This document shows, in pieces, positions 18,965 through 28,442 of a DNA stretch of 64,000 nt. The stretch's first letter is position 1, and each line of letters begins with the position of its first letter. A program made the position numbers and the translations under genes. Source of the DNA: Candidatus Bodocaedibacter vickermanii (lineage in GTDB: Bacteria > Pseudomonadota > Alphaproteobacteria > UBA6184); assembly GCF_014896945.1 (NCBI RefSeq), contig NZ_CP054719.1:977153-1041152 (forward strand), read 5' to 3'. Below the pieces are notes generated by a model. The model saw only the letters and a list, made by a program, of their open reading frames with translations. It made no database searches and was not told where the DNA came from.

Positions 18965-20340
18965 TGGCTAAGACACATAAAACATTTGCATGTCAAGCGT
19001 GCGGCAGTGTGTATCCCCGCTGGGTTGGAAAGTGTGAAGCCTGTGGTGAGTGGAACACGATTGTTGAAGAGGTTGAGTCTGCGCCAATTCCTAAGGGGAT
19101 GAAACCTGGAAAAAGCAGCGGATTGGATTTGGTTGCTTTAAATGGTCCCATGAAATCATTTCCGCGATACGTATCATCGATTGAAGAATTCGATCGCGTA
19201 TGTGGGGGTGGTTTGGTTCCGGGGTCGATTGTATTGATCGGGGGAGATCCCGGCATTGGAAAATCGACATTGTTATTGCAAGTCAGTGCGGCGCTGTCAT
19301 CAGATTTATCGGTTGCGTATGTATCGGGTGAAGAAGCGGTGGATCAGATTCGCATGCGGGCAAAACGATTGGGGTTATCTGAAAGCCAAGTCATGTTGGC
19401 GGCATCATCAAACGTTCGGGATATTTTATCAACCTTAGACGTTGTAAATGGCCCAAAGGTGGCTGTTGTGGACTCGATACAGACGATGTACATCGATAAT
19501 GTTGAATCGGCGCCGGGTACGGTGACGCAGGTGCGTGGGTGTACGGCGGAACTTGTTCGGGTTGCAAAATCACGTGATTTGGTCATCATCTTGGTGGGGC
19601 ATGTCACAAAAGAAGGCATGATCGCAGGTCCCAGAGTCTTAGAGCACATGGTGGATGCTGTGTTTTACTTTGAAGGTGATCGTGGACATCAGTTTCGAAT
19701 TTTACGGTCGGTGAAAAACCGATTTGGTGCAGCTGACGAAATTGGTGTATTTGAAATGCGGGAAGAAGGATTACAAGAGGTAACAAATCCCTCATCTTTA
19801 TTTCTAGAAAATCGATCTTCAGAACTCAGTGGTGTTTCAGTTTTTGCAGGGTTAGAAGGATCCAGACCCTTATTGTGTGAAATTCAGGGGTTGGTGGCGC
19901 CATCTCCACTTGCAAGTCCACGGCGTACCGTTGTAGGATGGGACGCAGGAAGATTGTCCATGATATTAGCGGTTCTGGAAACGCGGTGTTCTATTCAAAT
20001 GAGCAATCGGGATGTATATTTAAACATTGCCGGGGGTTTGAAAATCACAGAACCTGCGGCAGATCTAGCGGTCGCTGCGTGTTTGTTGTCATCGTTTACG
20101 AATACACCCTTACCCGAAGACACAGTTATCATTGGTGAAATTGGGCTGGGCGGCGAAATTCGACCCGTTAAGCAAATCGAGGTTCGATTGAAAGAGGCGG
20201 CTAAGCTAGGGTTTAAACAAGCAATTATTCCAGCCACATCAAAGCTATCTGAAAACAAACACAATATTAGTATTATTGCTGTTAAGCACCTTTCAGATAT
20301 GATGCGATTTTTTAATGTTCGACAGAAAAGAGACTCATGA
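18964..20340 (+). CDS. radA: DNA repair protein RadA
   Basis: 458 residues. A zinc finger at the N-terminus (C10, C13, C24, C27 in CQACG...CEACGEW), a RecA-like ATPase with Walker A GGDPGIGKST, the RadA-specific KNRFG motif, and a C-terminal Lon-like domain. RadA drives branch migration of recombination intermediates. It overlaps cvpA by 4 bp (ATGA). Confidence 0.95.
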   Translation: MAKTHKTFACQACGSVYPRWVGKCEACGEWNTIVEEVESAPIPKGMKPGKSSGLDLVALNGPMKSFPRYVSSIEEFDRVCGGGLVPGSIVLIGGDPGIGKSTLLLQVSAALSSDLSVAYVSGEEAVDQIRMRAKRLGLSESQVMLAASSNVRDILSTLDVVNGPKVAVVDSIQTMYIDNVESAPGTVTQVRGCTAELVRVAKSRDLVIILVGHVTKEGMIAGPRVLEHMVDAVFYFEGDRGHQFRILRSVKNRFGAADEIGVFEMREEGLQEVTNPSSLFLENRSSELSGVSVFAGLEGSRPLLCEIQGLVAPSPLASPRRTVVGWDAGRLSMILAVLETRCSIQMSNRDVYLNIAGGLKITEPAADLAVAACLLSSFTNTPLPEDTVIIGEIGLGGEIRPVKQIEVRLKEAAKLGFKQAIIPATSKLSENKHNISIIAVKHLSDMMRFFNVRQKRDS

Positions 20341-20867
20341 ATACAATAGATATTATTATCCTTATATTGGTTTTGCTATCTTCCATTATTGGTTTTTGGC
20401 GGGGAATTACGCGTGAAATTTTAGGCATTTTCAGCTGGGCGTTGGCAGCAGTTATCGCCTATTTCTTGTATGTATTGCCAGTGCCATTAGTTGGTATGGT
20501 TGTTAGTAACGAATTTCTGAAAGAAATCATATCGGGGCTTGTCGTATTTCTGGTTGCCTTGATTGTGTTGACGTCAATCACGTACAGTTTTTCTGATGCG
20601 GTAAAAGGCAGCATTATTGGTGGCGCGGATAAAATTTTGGGGTTCTTGTTCGGGGCGATCAGAGGATTCTTGTTGATCTCTATTATTGCAGTGGGCGCCC
20701 ATAAGTTTCTTTTAAAAAGCGGTGAAAATGCTCCAACTATTTTAAAGGAATCAAAACTAATTCCTATTACGGATGCAGTTATGATGCGATTAATTCAATC
20801 TATTTCTGCGGACAGATTGAACCTTTGGAAAGATAAATGGAAAACTTTTTTAGCGATATCTCTTTAA
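20337..20867 (+). CDS. cvpA: CvpA family membrane protein
   Basis: 176 residues with four membrane helices and the CvpA opening (DIIILILVLLSSIIGFWRGITREILGIFSW). CvpA proteins are inner-membrane proteins first linked to colicin V production and later to envelope stress. The annotated tail ends WKTFLAISL. A neighbouring frame starting ATG GAA AAC at 20837 continues for 33 more codons with an acidic tail ending at 20938, just overlapping the next start, so a late frameshift may have shortened the protein. Confidence 0.88.
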   Translation: MNTIDIIILILVLLSSIIGFWRGITREILGIFSWALAAVIAYFLYVLPVPLVGMVVSNEFLKEIISGLVVFLVALIVLTSITYSFSDAVKGSIIGGADKILGFLFGAIRGFLLISIIAVGAHKFLLKSGENAPTILKESKLIPITDAVMMRLIQSISADRLNLWKDKWKTFLAISL

Positions 20868-20924
20868 AGGGATCACAAAAAGTATCTGAAGCCATTGAGG
20901 ATTTACCAGAAAGTTTAGGAAAAA

Positions 20925-22034
20925 ATGAAGATGAATAAACGTTTATTTTTGTATGTAGTTGCTTTGTGTTTAATGACGATTAACGCTTCAATAGTTTTTG
21001 GTGGAGCATATTCTATTCAAAACATTCAGGTACAAAACAATGGGGCTTCTTCCTCGGTTGCAAAAGACGCTGCATTAAAAGATGCTAGAAAGCAAGCATT
21101 TCAGGCGATGGTTCAAAAATTGGTTGATAAAAAAGACATGGATCGTTTTGAAAACACAGATGATCAAACTGTTGAATTTTTGATCGACAGTATGCAAATT
21201 ATGAACGAACAAATGGGGCCTCAAAGTTATAAGGCAATGGTTTCGTTTGAATTTAATAAACAGCGAATAGAAGAATTTTTTAGAAACAAATCTGTGCAAT
21301 TTGTGGTACCTGTTCATAAATCTATCGTGGTGCTTCCTCTGCTTTCGGATGGAGCAAAAACGTATTTGTTTGAAAAAGAAAACATCTGGATGGATCTGTG
21401 GCGTGGGCATTCATTCAATCAAGCATTAATGACCTTTGTTGTGCCTAATGGTGATTTGAATGATATGCAGTTGTTGGATGCAGAAGATGCTTTGATTGGG
21501 GCATCGGAAAAAATAGCTGCGGTTGCTGCGCGTTATCAAGTATCTGCAGTGGTGGTTCCCTATGTCAGTATTTCAATTCAGGGGCGCAAAATAAATGTTC
21601 AGGTGGATTTTCAAGAATATGATGCTAAGGGTATTAAAAAAAATAACATGATTCGCTCACACAACTTAACAGAGGTTGCTGCTGAGGTCTCAAAGCAAGA
21701 CCTACTAAAAAAGTTGCTTAAAATTTCTATAGAAAATATTCAAGATTTTGTTAAGGCTCAATTTGGTGGAAATCAAAATCACAACCTTGTGTATTTGAAG
21801 GTTCCAACAAAAACATCGGATGAATATTGCGCATATATCAAAGTGTTAAATGAGTCTGGGATGGCTCAAGAAATTCAACCGGTTGAGCTTTCTAGAAATT
21901 ATTCTGTCTTGCGAGTCAAAACGTTGTATACGTTAGAAGACCTGTTGAAATTCTTTAAAGAACGTGGGTATAATTTTGAAATATCTCAAGATGTTGCAAA
22001 CCCTTATGCGTATGAGGCAAAGCCTAAAGGATAA
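20925..22034 (+). CDS. DUF2066 exported protein
   Basis: 369 residues with an N-terminal signal peptide ending near VFGGA. The start is the ATG at 20925 with TTAGGA five bases upstream. The region around residues 40-115 (KDARKQAFQAMVQKLV ... YKAMVSFEFNKQRIEEFFRNK) matches the DUF2066 pattern, in which a periplasmic domain of unknown function precedes phospholipid-synthesis or hda-type genes. It is followed 3 bp later by a CDP-alcohol phosphatidyltransferase. Confidence 0.75.
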   Translation: MKMNKRLFLYVVALCLMTINASIVFGGAYSIQNIQVQNNGASSSVAKDAALKDARKQAFQAMVQKLVDKKDMDRFENTDDQTVEFLIDSMQIMNEQMGPQSYKAMVSFEFNKQRIEEFFRNKSVQFVVPVHKSIVVLPLLSDGAKTYLFEKENIWMDLWRGHSFNQALMTFVVPNGDLNDMQLLDAEDALIGASEKIAAVAARYQVSAVVVPYVSISIQGRKINVQVDFQEYDAKGIKKNNMIRSHNLTEVAAEVSKQDLLKKLLKISIENIQDFVKAQFGGNQNHNLVYLKVPTKTSDEYCAYIKVLNESGMAQEIQPVELSRNYSVLRVKTLYTLEDLLKFFKERGYNFEISQDVANPYAYEAKPKG

Positions 22035-22037
22035 TGG

Positions 22038-22739
22038 ATGTCAAAATCAACGCTATCATCTAAGCTATTAACGTTGCCGAACTGGATCACATTTGGGCGC
22101 ATTGTCTGTGTACCGTTTGTTGTTGCGACATTGTTGATGAATAAACCCCTTTATGCACTAATATTTTTCGTGGTGGCTGCAATATCAGATGCGTTGGATG
22201 GGTTCATTGCGCGGTATACAAAAACACGATCAAAATTGGGAGCATATTTAGATCCGCTTGCGGATAAGTTGCTGTTTTTAGGAACTTTTCTGACGTTGGG
22301 GTATTTAAATATTATTCCGGTATGGTTGATTGTATTATCAATTTATAGAGATTTAACCATTGTCTTGGGAATTGGAGTATTAAAATATTACAGAGTTTCT
22401 GTTGAAATAAAGCCATTGTTCATCAGTAAAATTAATACATTTATTCAAAGCATCGTTGTCGTTGCTTTTTTGGTTATGCAGGCATTTTCGCTTCAAAACT
22501 CCATCATTCTTATGGGCGCCTATGTATTGGTGTATATAAATACACTGACGTTATTAATTTCGGGCGTTGGGTATATTCGACAAGGGCTGCAGCGGTTAGA
22601 GGGATATGGGTTGGTTTACTTTTTTGCGGGGGCTTTTATATGCTTGTTTATCTTAATGATGAACTATATGATTGCAGATGGAGTTGTATTATGGCAGACG
22701 TTTCATCGTGCGCTCTGTCCCTCATCATATAGGATATAG
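22038..22739 (+). CDS. CDP-alcohol phosphatidyltransferase (PgsA-like)
   Basis: 233 residues with about six membrane helices. The catalytic CDP-alcohol phosphotransferase motif is complete: D-A-L-D-G-F-I-A-R, nine residues, G-A-Y-L-D-P-L-A-D. The enzyme transfers a phosphatidyl group from CDP-diacylglycerol to an alcohol; glycerol-3-phosphate is likely, as in PgsA, but the acceptor is not determined by the motif. It is co-transcribed with the next gene. Confidence 0.86.
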   Translation: MSKSTLSSKLLTLPNWITFGRIVCVPFVVATLLMNKPLYALIFFVVAAISDALDGFIARYTKTRSKLGAYLDPLADKLLFLGTFLTLGYLNIIPVWLIVLSIYRDLTIVLGIGVLKYYRVSVEIKPLFISKINTFIQSIVVVAFLVMQAFSLQNSIILMGAYVLVYINTLTLLISGVGYIRQGLQRLEGYGLVYFFAGAFICLFILMMNYMIADGVVLWQTFHRALCPSSYRI

Positions 22740-22740
22740 C

Positions 22741-23850
22741 ATGTTAAATCGGTTTATTTTCCCCGTCGTTGTCGTCCTTGGCTTTGGGTTTTTATATTCT
22801 TTCAGTTCTATTACTATGCCGTTTTTAATCGCGGGTGGTATCGCGTATGTATTTCAACCGGTGGTTGGATATCTTGAGCGTATTAAGTTGCCAAGATGGT
22901 TGGGGGCGCTGTGGGTGACCCTTGCGATGTTTGCGATTGTTGTTATATTTTTTGTGTATACGGCACCTATTTTGTATGCGCAATTAACAAAGCTAATCAA
23001 GCAAGTTCCGGGATACATCAGTAATTTACAAACAGTAATTCAGCAGATGATGGTTGTTCTTAATGACCAGGTTCCTGCAGAATATTCGATGCAGATTCAA
23101 GAGGGAGTTCAAGCCATATCCAGAGATCTGGTTTCTTGGTTGCTTGGGAAAACTCAATCAGCATTTGAAGGTGGGTTGACGATCATTCACTATGTCACGT
23201 TAATATTGATTGTGCCTGTTTTAACTTTTTACTTGATGAAAGATTGGCAAAAGCTTTTAGATACAGTCAGGCATTATATACCGCCTCAAAATAAAAAAGT
23301 ATTTATCCAGCAGACACAAAAGATAGACCAAACGTTGGCCAGCTTTGCACGCGGGCAAGCGTTAGTGTGTTTGATTTTAATGGGATATTATAGCCTGGCG
23401 TTGCACATACTTGGTCTTGATTTTGGCGGGCTAATCGGCAGCTTGGCGGGACTGTTTGCTTTTATTCCGTACGTAGGCGCAATTCTTGGATTTGCGACGT
23501 CGGGCGCAATTGCAGTTTTACAAACATCATCGTGGATGTTTGGAGAGGGGGGCTCGCTTGCATTATTTGGAGCCGTAACCATCGTTTTTGCATTTGGACA
23601 GTTTTTGGAAGGCGTTGTATTAAGCCCAAATATTGTTGGAAAAAGCATTAGACTTCATCCGTTGTGGATCATGTTTGCCTTATTTTTAGGCGGGTATCTT
23701 TTTGGATTCGCGGGTATTTTAGTTGCAACACCGGTGGCGGGAGCAATTGGTGTCGTGGTGCGATATGCGTTGCAACAATACAGAAATAAAATGCACTCTT
23801 TGTATCATGAGCACGCAAAACAGCGGAGATCTTATGGATCAAAGCCCTAA
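22741..23850 (+). CDS. AI-2E family transporter (PerM-like permease)
   Basis: 369 residues with seven to eight membrane helices and the family's C-terminal pattern GAVTIVFAFGQFLEGVVLSPNIVGKSIRLHPLWIMFALFLGGYLFG. The start is the ATG at 22741 right after the upstream stop; an upstream in-frame ATG (22672) lies inside the preceding gene. Family members export diverse small molecules. In alphaproteobacteria this gene often precedes an Hda homologue, as here. Confidence 0.9.
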   Translation: MLNRFIFPVVVVLGFGFLYSFSSITMPFLIAGGIAYVFQPVVGYLERIKLPRWLGALWVTLAMFAIVVIFFVYTAPILYAQLTKLIKQVPGYISNLQTVIQQMMVVLNDQVPAEYSMQIQEGVQAISRDLVSWLLGKTQSAFEGGLTIIHYVTLILIVPVLTFYLMKDWQKLLDTVRHYIPPQNKKVFIQQTQKIDQTLASFARGQALVCLILMGYYSLALHILGLDFGGLIGSLAGLFAFIPYVGAILGFATSGAIAVLQTSSWMFGEGGSLALFGAVTIVFAFGQFLEGVVLSPNIVGKSIRLHPLWIMFALFLGGYLFGFAGILVATPVAGAIGVVVRYALQQYRNKMHSLYHEHAKQRRSYGSKP

Positions 23851-24502
23851 GCAATATACGCTGCCGCTGATACAAGAGCCAGATTTTACGTCGTATAGTT
23901 ATTTTGTCAGTCAAAGTAATAAGGCGGCCTATCGCTTGGTAGAGCTTTGGCCAGAATGGTCGTTTAAGTACTATGTTATCGTTGGACCCGTAGGGCATGG
24001 CAAAACGCATCTTGGGCATATTTTAAGGGATTTAACGCACGGTGTTTTTATTAATGCTGCGGAGATTGATGCAAACGTATTAGAGACGATTAAGCCGAAA
24101 GAAACCTATGTTGTCGATGATATTCATTTGGTTCAGCAGCCTGCATTGTTGTTTCACTTTTATAATTTGACGTTGGAAAATGACTGTAATGTCGTTTACC
24201 TGTCTGGCAAGGCGCCGGGTCAGTATGATATGGGGCTGCCTGATTTAAATTCCAGATTTCGATCTTTGGCTGTGATTGAATTGCCACAACCCGATGATGA
24301 CTTGTGTCGTGCCATCATACGAAAAGTATTTCTAGATTTGCAAATTAACGTTGCCGACGAAGTTGTTGAATATATGCTAGCACATATGTCGAGAAGTTTA
24401 ACGGATATTCACTATAACATTCAGCTGTTAAATCAACAGTCTATGGAGCTGAAGCGCAACATTACGATACCATTCATTAAGTCATTAGATGGCACAAAAT
24501 GA
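23834..24502 (+). CDS. hdaA: DnaA-related regulator, Hda/HdaA type
   Basis: 222 residues from the ATG at 23834 with GGAG five bases upstream; it overlaps the permease by 17 bp. The AAA+ core has Walker A GPVGHGKTHL and Walker B YVVDDIH, and the overall pattern is that of DnaA domain III without the DNA-binding domain IV. Hda proteins stimulate ATP hydrolysis by DnaA after replication starts, preventing re-initiation. Confidence 0.87.
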   Translation: MDQSPKQYTLPLIQEPDFTSYSYFVSQSNKAAYRLVELWPEWSFKYYVIVGPVGHGKTHLGHILRDLTHGVFINAAEIDANVLETIKPKETYVVDDIHLVQQPALLFHFYNLTLENDCNVVYLSGKAPGQYDMGLPDLNSRFRSLAVIELPQPDDDLCRAIIRKVFLDLQINVADEVVEYMLAHMSRSLTDIHYNIQLLNQQSMELKRNITIPFIKSLDGTK

Positions 24503-24509
24503 GTGACAA

Positions 24510-24743
24510 ATGTTAACGAATAGTTTAAAAAAATTAACGTATCGTTTACACTATCGCGGTATAAAAGAACTGGATATATTTTTTGGACGTGTGGCAGACC
24601 AATTGTCTGAGCTATCTTCAGATGAACTTGCCATTTTAGAGCAACTTATCGATGAGTCTGAAGATAAGATATACCGATGGGTCTTGGGTTTTGAAGAAAA
24701 ACCAACACATTACAAAAAAATTATCGAAAAACTTTTGACTTAG
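24510..24743 (+). CDS. sdhE: FAD assembly factor SdhE
   Basis: 77 residues with the SdhE/Sdh5 (DUF339) core RLHYRGIKELDIFFGRVAD, including the conserved RG-x-KE element, followed by the helix LEQLIDESEDKIYRWVLG. SdhE attaches FAD covalently to the flavoprotein subunit of succinate dehydrogenase. No sdh genes are in the window. Confidence 0.88.
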   Translation: MLTNSLKKLTYRLHYRGIKELDIFFGRVADQLSELSSDELAILEQLIDESEDKIYRWVLGFEEKPTHYKKIIEKLLT

Positions 24744-24792
24744 ACAATATTGTCCCTATACTAGACATAGGAAATGAATAAAGGGTCGCACC

Positions 24793-25101
24793 ATGAAAAA
24801 CACAGTATTTGTATTAATGACAGCGCTATTAATGACAGCACCATTTGCGAAGGCTCTGTTAAGTGATGAGCAACAGCATCGACTTGTGAAACTGGATCGT
24901 CTTGAAAACCAGGCGCATGAAAATTTGCAGAAAGCTGAACAGGCTGCATTAATGGGTAAGATTTCGTCTAATCAACTAAGAGCAATGCGCAAGCAATACG
25001 AAGCCGCCAAAGAAGTGCTTCAGGCTGAATTATCTAAATTACCAAACAGAGCCGAGATTGAGCAATGGTTAATTGATAACCATGTGGGGATTGGCGAGTA
25101 A
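24793..25101 (+). CDS. Small exported helical protein, unknown function
   Basis: 102 residues with a clear signal peptide (MKNTVFVLMTALLMTAPFAKA, cleavage near AKA-LL). The mature part is a charged coiled-coil-like helix of about 80 residues. AAGGG ribosome site. No family is recognised. It lies after sdhE and before a palindromic repeat. Confidence 0.6.
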   Translation: MKNTVFVLMTALLMTAPFAKALLSDEQQHRLVKLDRLENQAHENLQKAEQAALMGKISSNQLRAMRKQYEAAKEVLQAELSKLPNRAEIEQWLIDNHVGIGE

Positions 25102-25149
25102 GAAAGTTTGAAAATAGGCATCCTCACTAGGCTCGGATGACGTTTCATT

Positions 25150-25200
25150 GCCCACCCGACCTGGGATTGCACAAAGGGGTGCAACCAGGTCTTCCCACCC
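25150..25200. repeat. Hairpin repeat R2, copy 2
   Basis: GACCTGG-GATTGC (25158-25170) pairs with GCAACCAGGTC (25181-25191), with CCCACCC on both flanks, as at 17275-17324. Only three bases differ between the two shared blocks. It lies between two convergent genes and has no T-run. Confidence 0.75.
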
Positions 25201-25536
25201 TCAGGGGTATTCTTTATCGACGGTATCTTCGTCTAGCGTTTTCTTAATGACAACAATATGATCTTCGTGGAAAAAATTCAGAACTTTCATGGCTTGTTCT
25301 TCTAAAAAGTCTATGTCGATGCTTTTGGGATTCAGGCGTTTGATTTTTTCTTCTAATTTCTGACGTTGCGTTTGTAGTTCTAATAATTCAAATTCTTTTT
25401 CATCCAGTTCATGTTGAATGGTCCAATATTTCAGAACACCGCGTTCACCGCTAAACCCGTGATAAGCAAAGTATACGAAAATGGATAACCCAACAATAAT
25501 TGGCCAGAACCGATAAAAGAAACGCCGCAAGTCCAT
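25201..25536 (-). CDS. ftsB: Septum formation initiator, FtsB/DivIC family
   Basis: 111 residues: short basic N-terminus, one membrane helix (FWPIIVGLSIFVYFAYHGF), then a periplasmic coiled coil (HELDEKEFELLELQTQRQKLEEKIKRL) and the FLEEQA motif typical of FtsB/DivIC. It would bridge FtsL and FtsQ in the divisome. The start overlaps the last base of the RNase R stop codon. In many alphaproteobacteria this gene sits near eno and pdhA instead, so the pairing with rnr is unusual. Confidence 0.85.
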   Translation of the reverse strand: MDLRRFFYRFWPIIVGLSIFVYFAYHGFSGERGVLKYWTIQHELDEKEFELLELQTQRQKLEEKIKRLNPKSIDIDFLEEQAMKVLNFFHEDHIVVIKKTLDEDTVDKEYP

Positions 25537-27737
25537 TAGCGTCTCTTTTTTGGTTTTGATGTTGGACCGACAGAAACAGTGGGTTGTTTTTGTGGGCCGG
25601 ATGAACGTTTGGTGCGCAAATGAAACGCAATTTGTCCGGTGAGAACATTTACATCTTGCAGTTCAACGTCAACGCGGTCGCCTAGTTTATACACTGTTCC
25701 GGATGATCGTCCTTTTAATTCATGGGCAGATTCGTTATAGATAAAGAAATCTGGCATGGATGATATGGGCACCATACCGGTGATGCCGGTTTCATCGACT
25801 TGCACAAATATACCAAATGATGTAACGCTGGTAATTCTGCCAGTAAAATGAACTTGTTCTGTTTCCAACATATACAAACTTAGATAACGGCTGATGACTT
25901 CGCGTTCGGCTGTTTCTGCTTCTTTTTCACGTTCTGTAATATGGTTTGCGATAGACGTTAGGTTTGAACCTTGATCATCGGTTAAAGCACCATCACCTAA
26001 ATCAAACGCCTTAATAAGGCTGCGATGCACGATCAAATCGGCATAGCGTCGGATTGGAGAAGTGAAGTGCGCATAATGCGTTAGCCCCAGCCCAAAGTGT
26101 CCATGATTTGATGGAGAATATTGCGCTTGTTGTTGAGATCGCAATACCATTTCGCTTACCATAATCTGCTGAGGAGTGTCTTTGACCTGGTGAATTACAT
26201 GGTTAAAATCACCGGGAGTTACTAAATGTTTTTGCTTATCGATTAATTTAATAAACGTTAAAAAGTCTCGCAATGATTGAACGCGTGATTCTGTTGGGGT
26301 GTCATGAATGCGGTAAAGACAGGGCATCTGTTTTGATTCTAACGCCTTTGCTGCGCAAATATTGGCCAGAATCATAAACTCTTCGATCAGCTTGTGGCTG
26401 TCTAGACGGCTGCGGATTCGGATCTCTTCTAGGTTGCCTTGCTTATCCAGCATGACTTGATGTTCGGGTAAATCAATATCCAGGGCGCCGCGTTTGTGGC
26501 GATTTTCCAGCAACACTTCATATACAGCATACATATTCTTAATCGCAGCATGCAATGGACTGTTTAAGGTGCCGTCTAAAATGTTTTGAGCTTCATTATA
26601 TGTTAGGCGTGCTTTCGATCGCATCAAGCCGCGAACAAATTTGTATTGAATAAGTTTTCCTTGGTTGTCCAACAGGATATGAACTGCCATACAGGCGCGA
26701 TCTTGGTCGGGACGCAAAGAGCACAAATCGTTCGATAATTTTTCGGGAAGCATGGGCAAAACTCTGTCTGGAAAATATACAGAATTTCCACGGGCAAATG
26801 CTTCTTTGTCCAGGGCAGAATTCGGTTTTACATAATGTGCAACATCGGCAATTGCGACGATAATATGCCAACCATTTTCATGGGGTTCAGCAAATACGGC
26901 ATCGTCAAAGTCTCGGGCATCTTCACCGTCAATGGTAACCAAATCATAATCACGCAAATCTTCACGATTTCCAAGCAAAGGAACCGTTCCTTTTTCAGCC
27001 TCTAACACAGCGTCATGGTCAAATTCATTGGGTAAATCATGTTGAAGAATTGAAATTAAGCTTAAACCTTTGGGTTGATAGACATTCCCCAAAATAGCCA
27101 ATACTTTTGCTTGATTGCCAGTCGAATCTTGATCCAGTATTTCTACTTTTACGATATCACCTTCTGCCGCTTTTAACGTGTGATAGGCAGCTATGTAAAA
27201 CTCTTTTTTCTGTTTTTTGGATACGGGGTATACATACCCTCCATTTTTCCTGGGTTGGAAAACACCAATGGAATAACCTGCGTTGTTCTCGGTAAAAACT
27301 TTAACTGCTTTTGCAACAAATCCACCAGTTTTAGTGCGGTGAATCAGCGCCATCAAGGTCTGACCCAGCTGCAAAGGAAACGTAGAAAATGTAAGAATAA
27401 TCGGATCATCAAAATCGCTCAGCTCTTTCGGCACCAACAGATAATCAGTAGGGCTCAAAATTTCAGCGACCCGACACTTAATAACTGTTTTTTTCCGACC
27501 AGAGATTGTCTCAATCTGCTTGGCAACTTTATAATCTGATTTTTTATCCCGACGTGTATTCTTTTTCCAAAGACCGTCTGTCTCAATTTCTTTCAATAAT
27601 ACTTTGAAGGGCTCTCTCAAGTCTCCTTTGATATTAAAGGCTTTTGCGACCTCGCGCTTACTTAGATCGTGAGATGCGGAGCGAATAAATTTCAGAACGT
27701 CGTCTTTTGTGGGTAATCCGTGTTTAACTTTGGCCAT
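25536..27737 (-). CDS. rnr: Ribonuclease R
   Basis: 733 residues. An N-terminal winged-helix region and cold-shock domains precede the RNB catalytic domain, with the metal-binding DGEDARDFDDAV motif and the downstream RIHDTPTESR and YAHFTSPIRRYADLIVHR motifs. A C-terminal S1 domain (HFTGRITSVTSFGIFVQVDE) and a basic tail follow. The 3'-5' exonuclease degrades structured RNA and, with SmpB/tmRNA, non-stop messages; smpB is elsewhere in this window. Confidence 0.96.
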   Translation of the reverse strand: MAKVKHGLPTKDDVLKFIRSASHDLSKREVAKAFNIKGDLREPFKVLLKEIETDGLWKKNTRRDKKSDYKVAKQIETISGRKKTVIKCRVAEILSPTDYLLVPKELSDFDDPIILTFSTFPLQLGQTLMALIHRTKTGGFVAKAVKVFTENNAGYSIGVFQPRKNGGYVYPVSKKQKKEFYIAAYHTLKAAEGDIVKVEILDQDSTGNQAKVLAILGNVYQPKGLSLISILQHDLPNEFDHDAVLEAEKGTVPLLGNREDLRDYDLVTIDGEDARDFDDAVFAEPHENGWHIIVAIADVAHYVKPNSALDKEAFARGNSVYFPDRVLPMLPEKLSNDLCSLRPDQDRACMAVHILLDNQGKLIQYKFVRGLMRSKARLTYNEAQNILDGTLNSPLHAAIKNMYAVYEVLLENRHKRGALDIDLPEHQVMLDKQGNLEEIRIRSRLDSHKLIEEFMILANICAAKALESKQMPCLYRIHDTPTESRVQSLRDFLTFIKLIDKQKHLVTPGDFNHVIHQVKDTPQQIMVSEMVLRSQQQAQYSPSNHGHFGLGLTHYAHFTSPIRRYADLIVHRSLIKAFDLGDGALTDDQGSNLTSIANHITEREKEAETAEREVISRYLSLYMLETEQVHFTGRITSVTSFGIFVQVDETGITGMVPISSMPDFFIYNESAHELKGRSSGTVYKLGDRVDVELQDVNVLTGQIAFHLRTKRSSGPQKQPTVSVGPTSKPKKRR

Positions 27738-28442
27738 GATGATGTATAAGCTTCTTAATATGCACCTTAACCTATCATATTAGGCAAATTTAAACAAAAG
27801 AATTTCGTTATCAGCGTCACGCTGGCAACGTGCCGTTGCATCCGTTAGGCAGCATGATTGCACTCTTTAGGTTAGATCCAATGCGCTCTGACACGGATTT
27901 TAATTTTTTTCCAAATTTTATTATCTATGGGATACAACCTCAGGTTGTAAAAAATCTTTTGTTTATTCATAATTTGTTAATCAGTCTCTGATACTTTGAA
28001 GATGGTAGGCTTTTAGTAAACTCAGATCCCACTTGATTGTGGGTGCATCTGATACGCAATGGCGATTTTGGATATGGATTAGCACAGCGCTGTGCGAAAC
28101 ATGTCCTAGTTTGAAAAGGGATGGTATCCCTGGGATGACGCGTAAATTTTTCAAAACGATTTTTTGAAAAATACCAATTGTATTGCGTTGTGGTGGCGGG
28201 GGGAGGACACGCACTGAGTAATGATGATGGGAGGGCCCCATCGCCCGCGCGAGACCAGCAGCTAGAAAACTTCAATTTGCAGCCTGAGGGTGCACCCAAT
28301 AGATTAGATTCAATCCGCTCTGACACGGATTTAATTTCCCCAATCTAACCTAACGGATGCAACGGCACGTTGCCAGCATCATGCTGCCTAATGGATCCAG
28401 AGATGATCCCTGGCGGCACGATGCCTCCTCATTTTTCTGAGC
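27738..28442. repeat. 705-bp repeat-rich spacer
   Basis: A non-coding spacer built of palindromes. A 26-bp perfect inverted repeat links 27824-27849 with 28349-28374. A ~30-bp direct repeat including CGCTCTGACACGGATTT is at 27884-27900 and 28316-28332. Hairpins CAGCG-TCA-CGCTG (27812-27824), GCAACG-TGC-CGTTGC (27825-27839) and CAGCA-TCA-TGCTG (28374-28386) belong to a family also found at 45.0 and 58.6 kb. Open frames here run across these palindromes and look spurious. Confidence 0.75.

Noticed and set aside
27967-28326. Two reverse-strand open frames of 119 and 86 codons
   Set aside because: They lie within palindromic repeats, are Pro/Arg/Cys-rich and have no start signals. Treated as repeat DNA.
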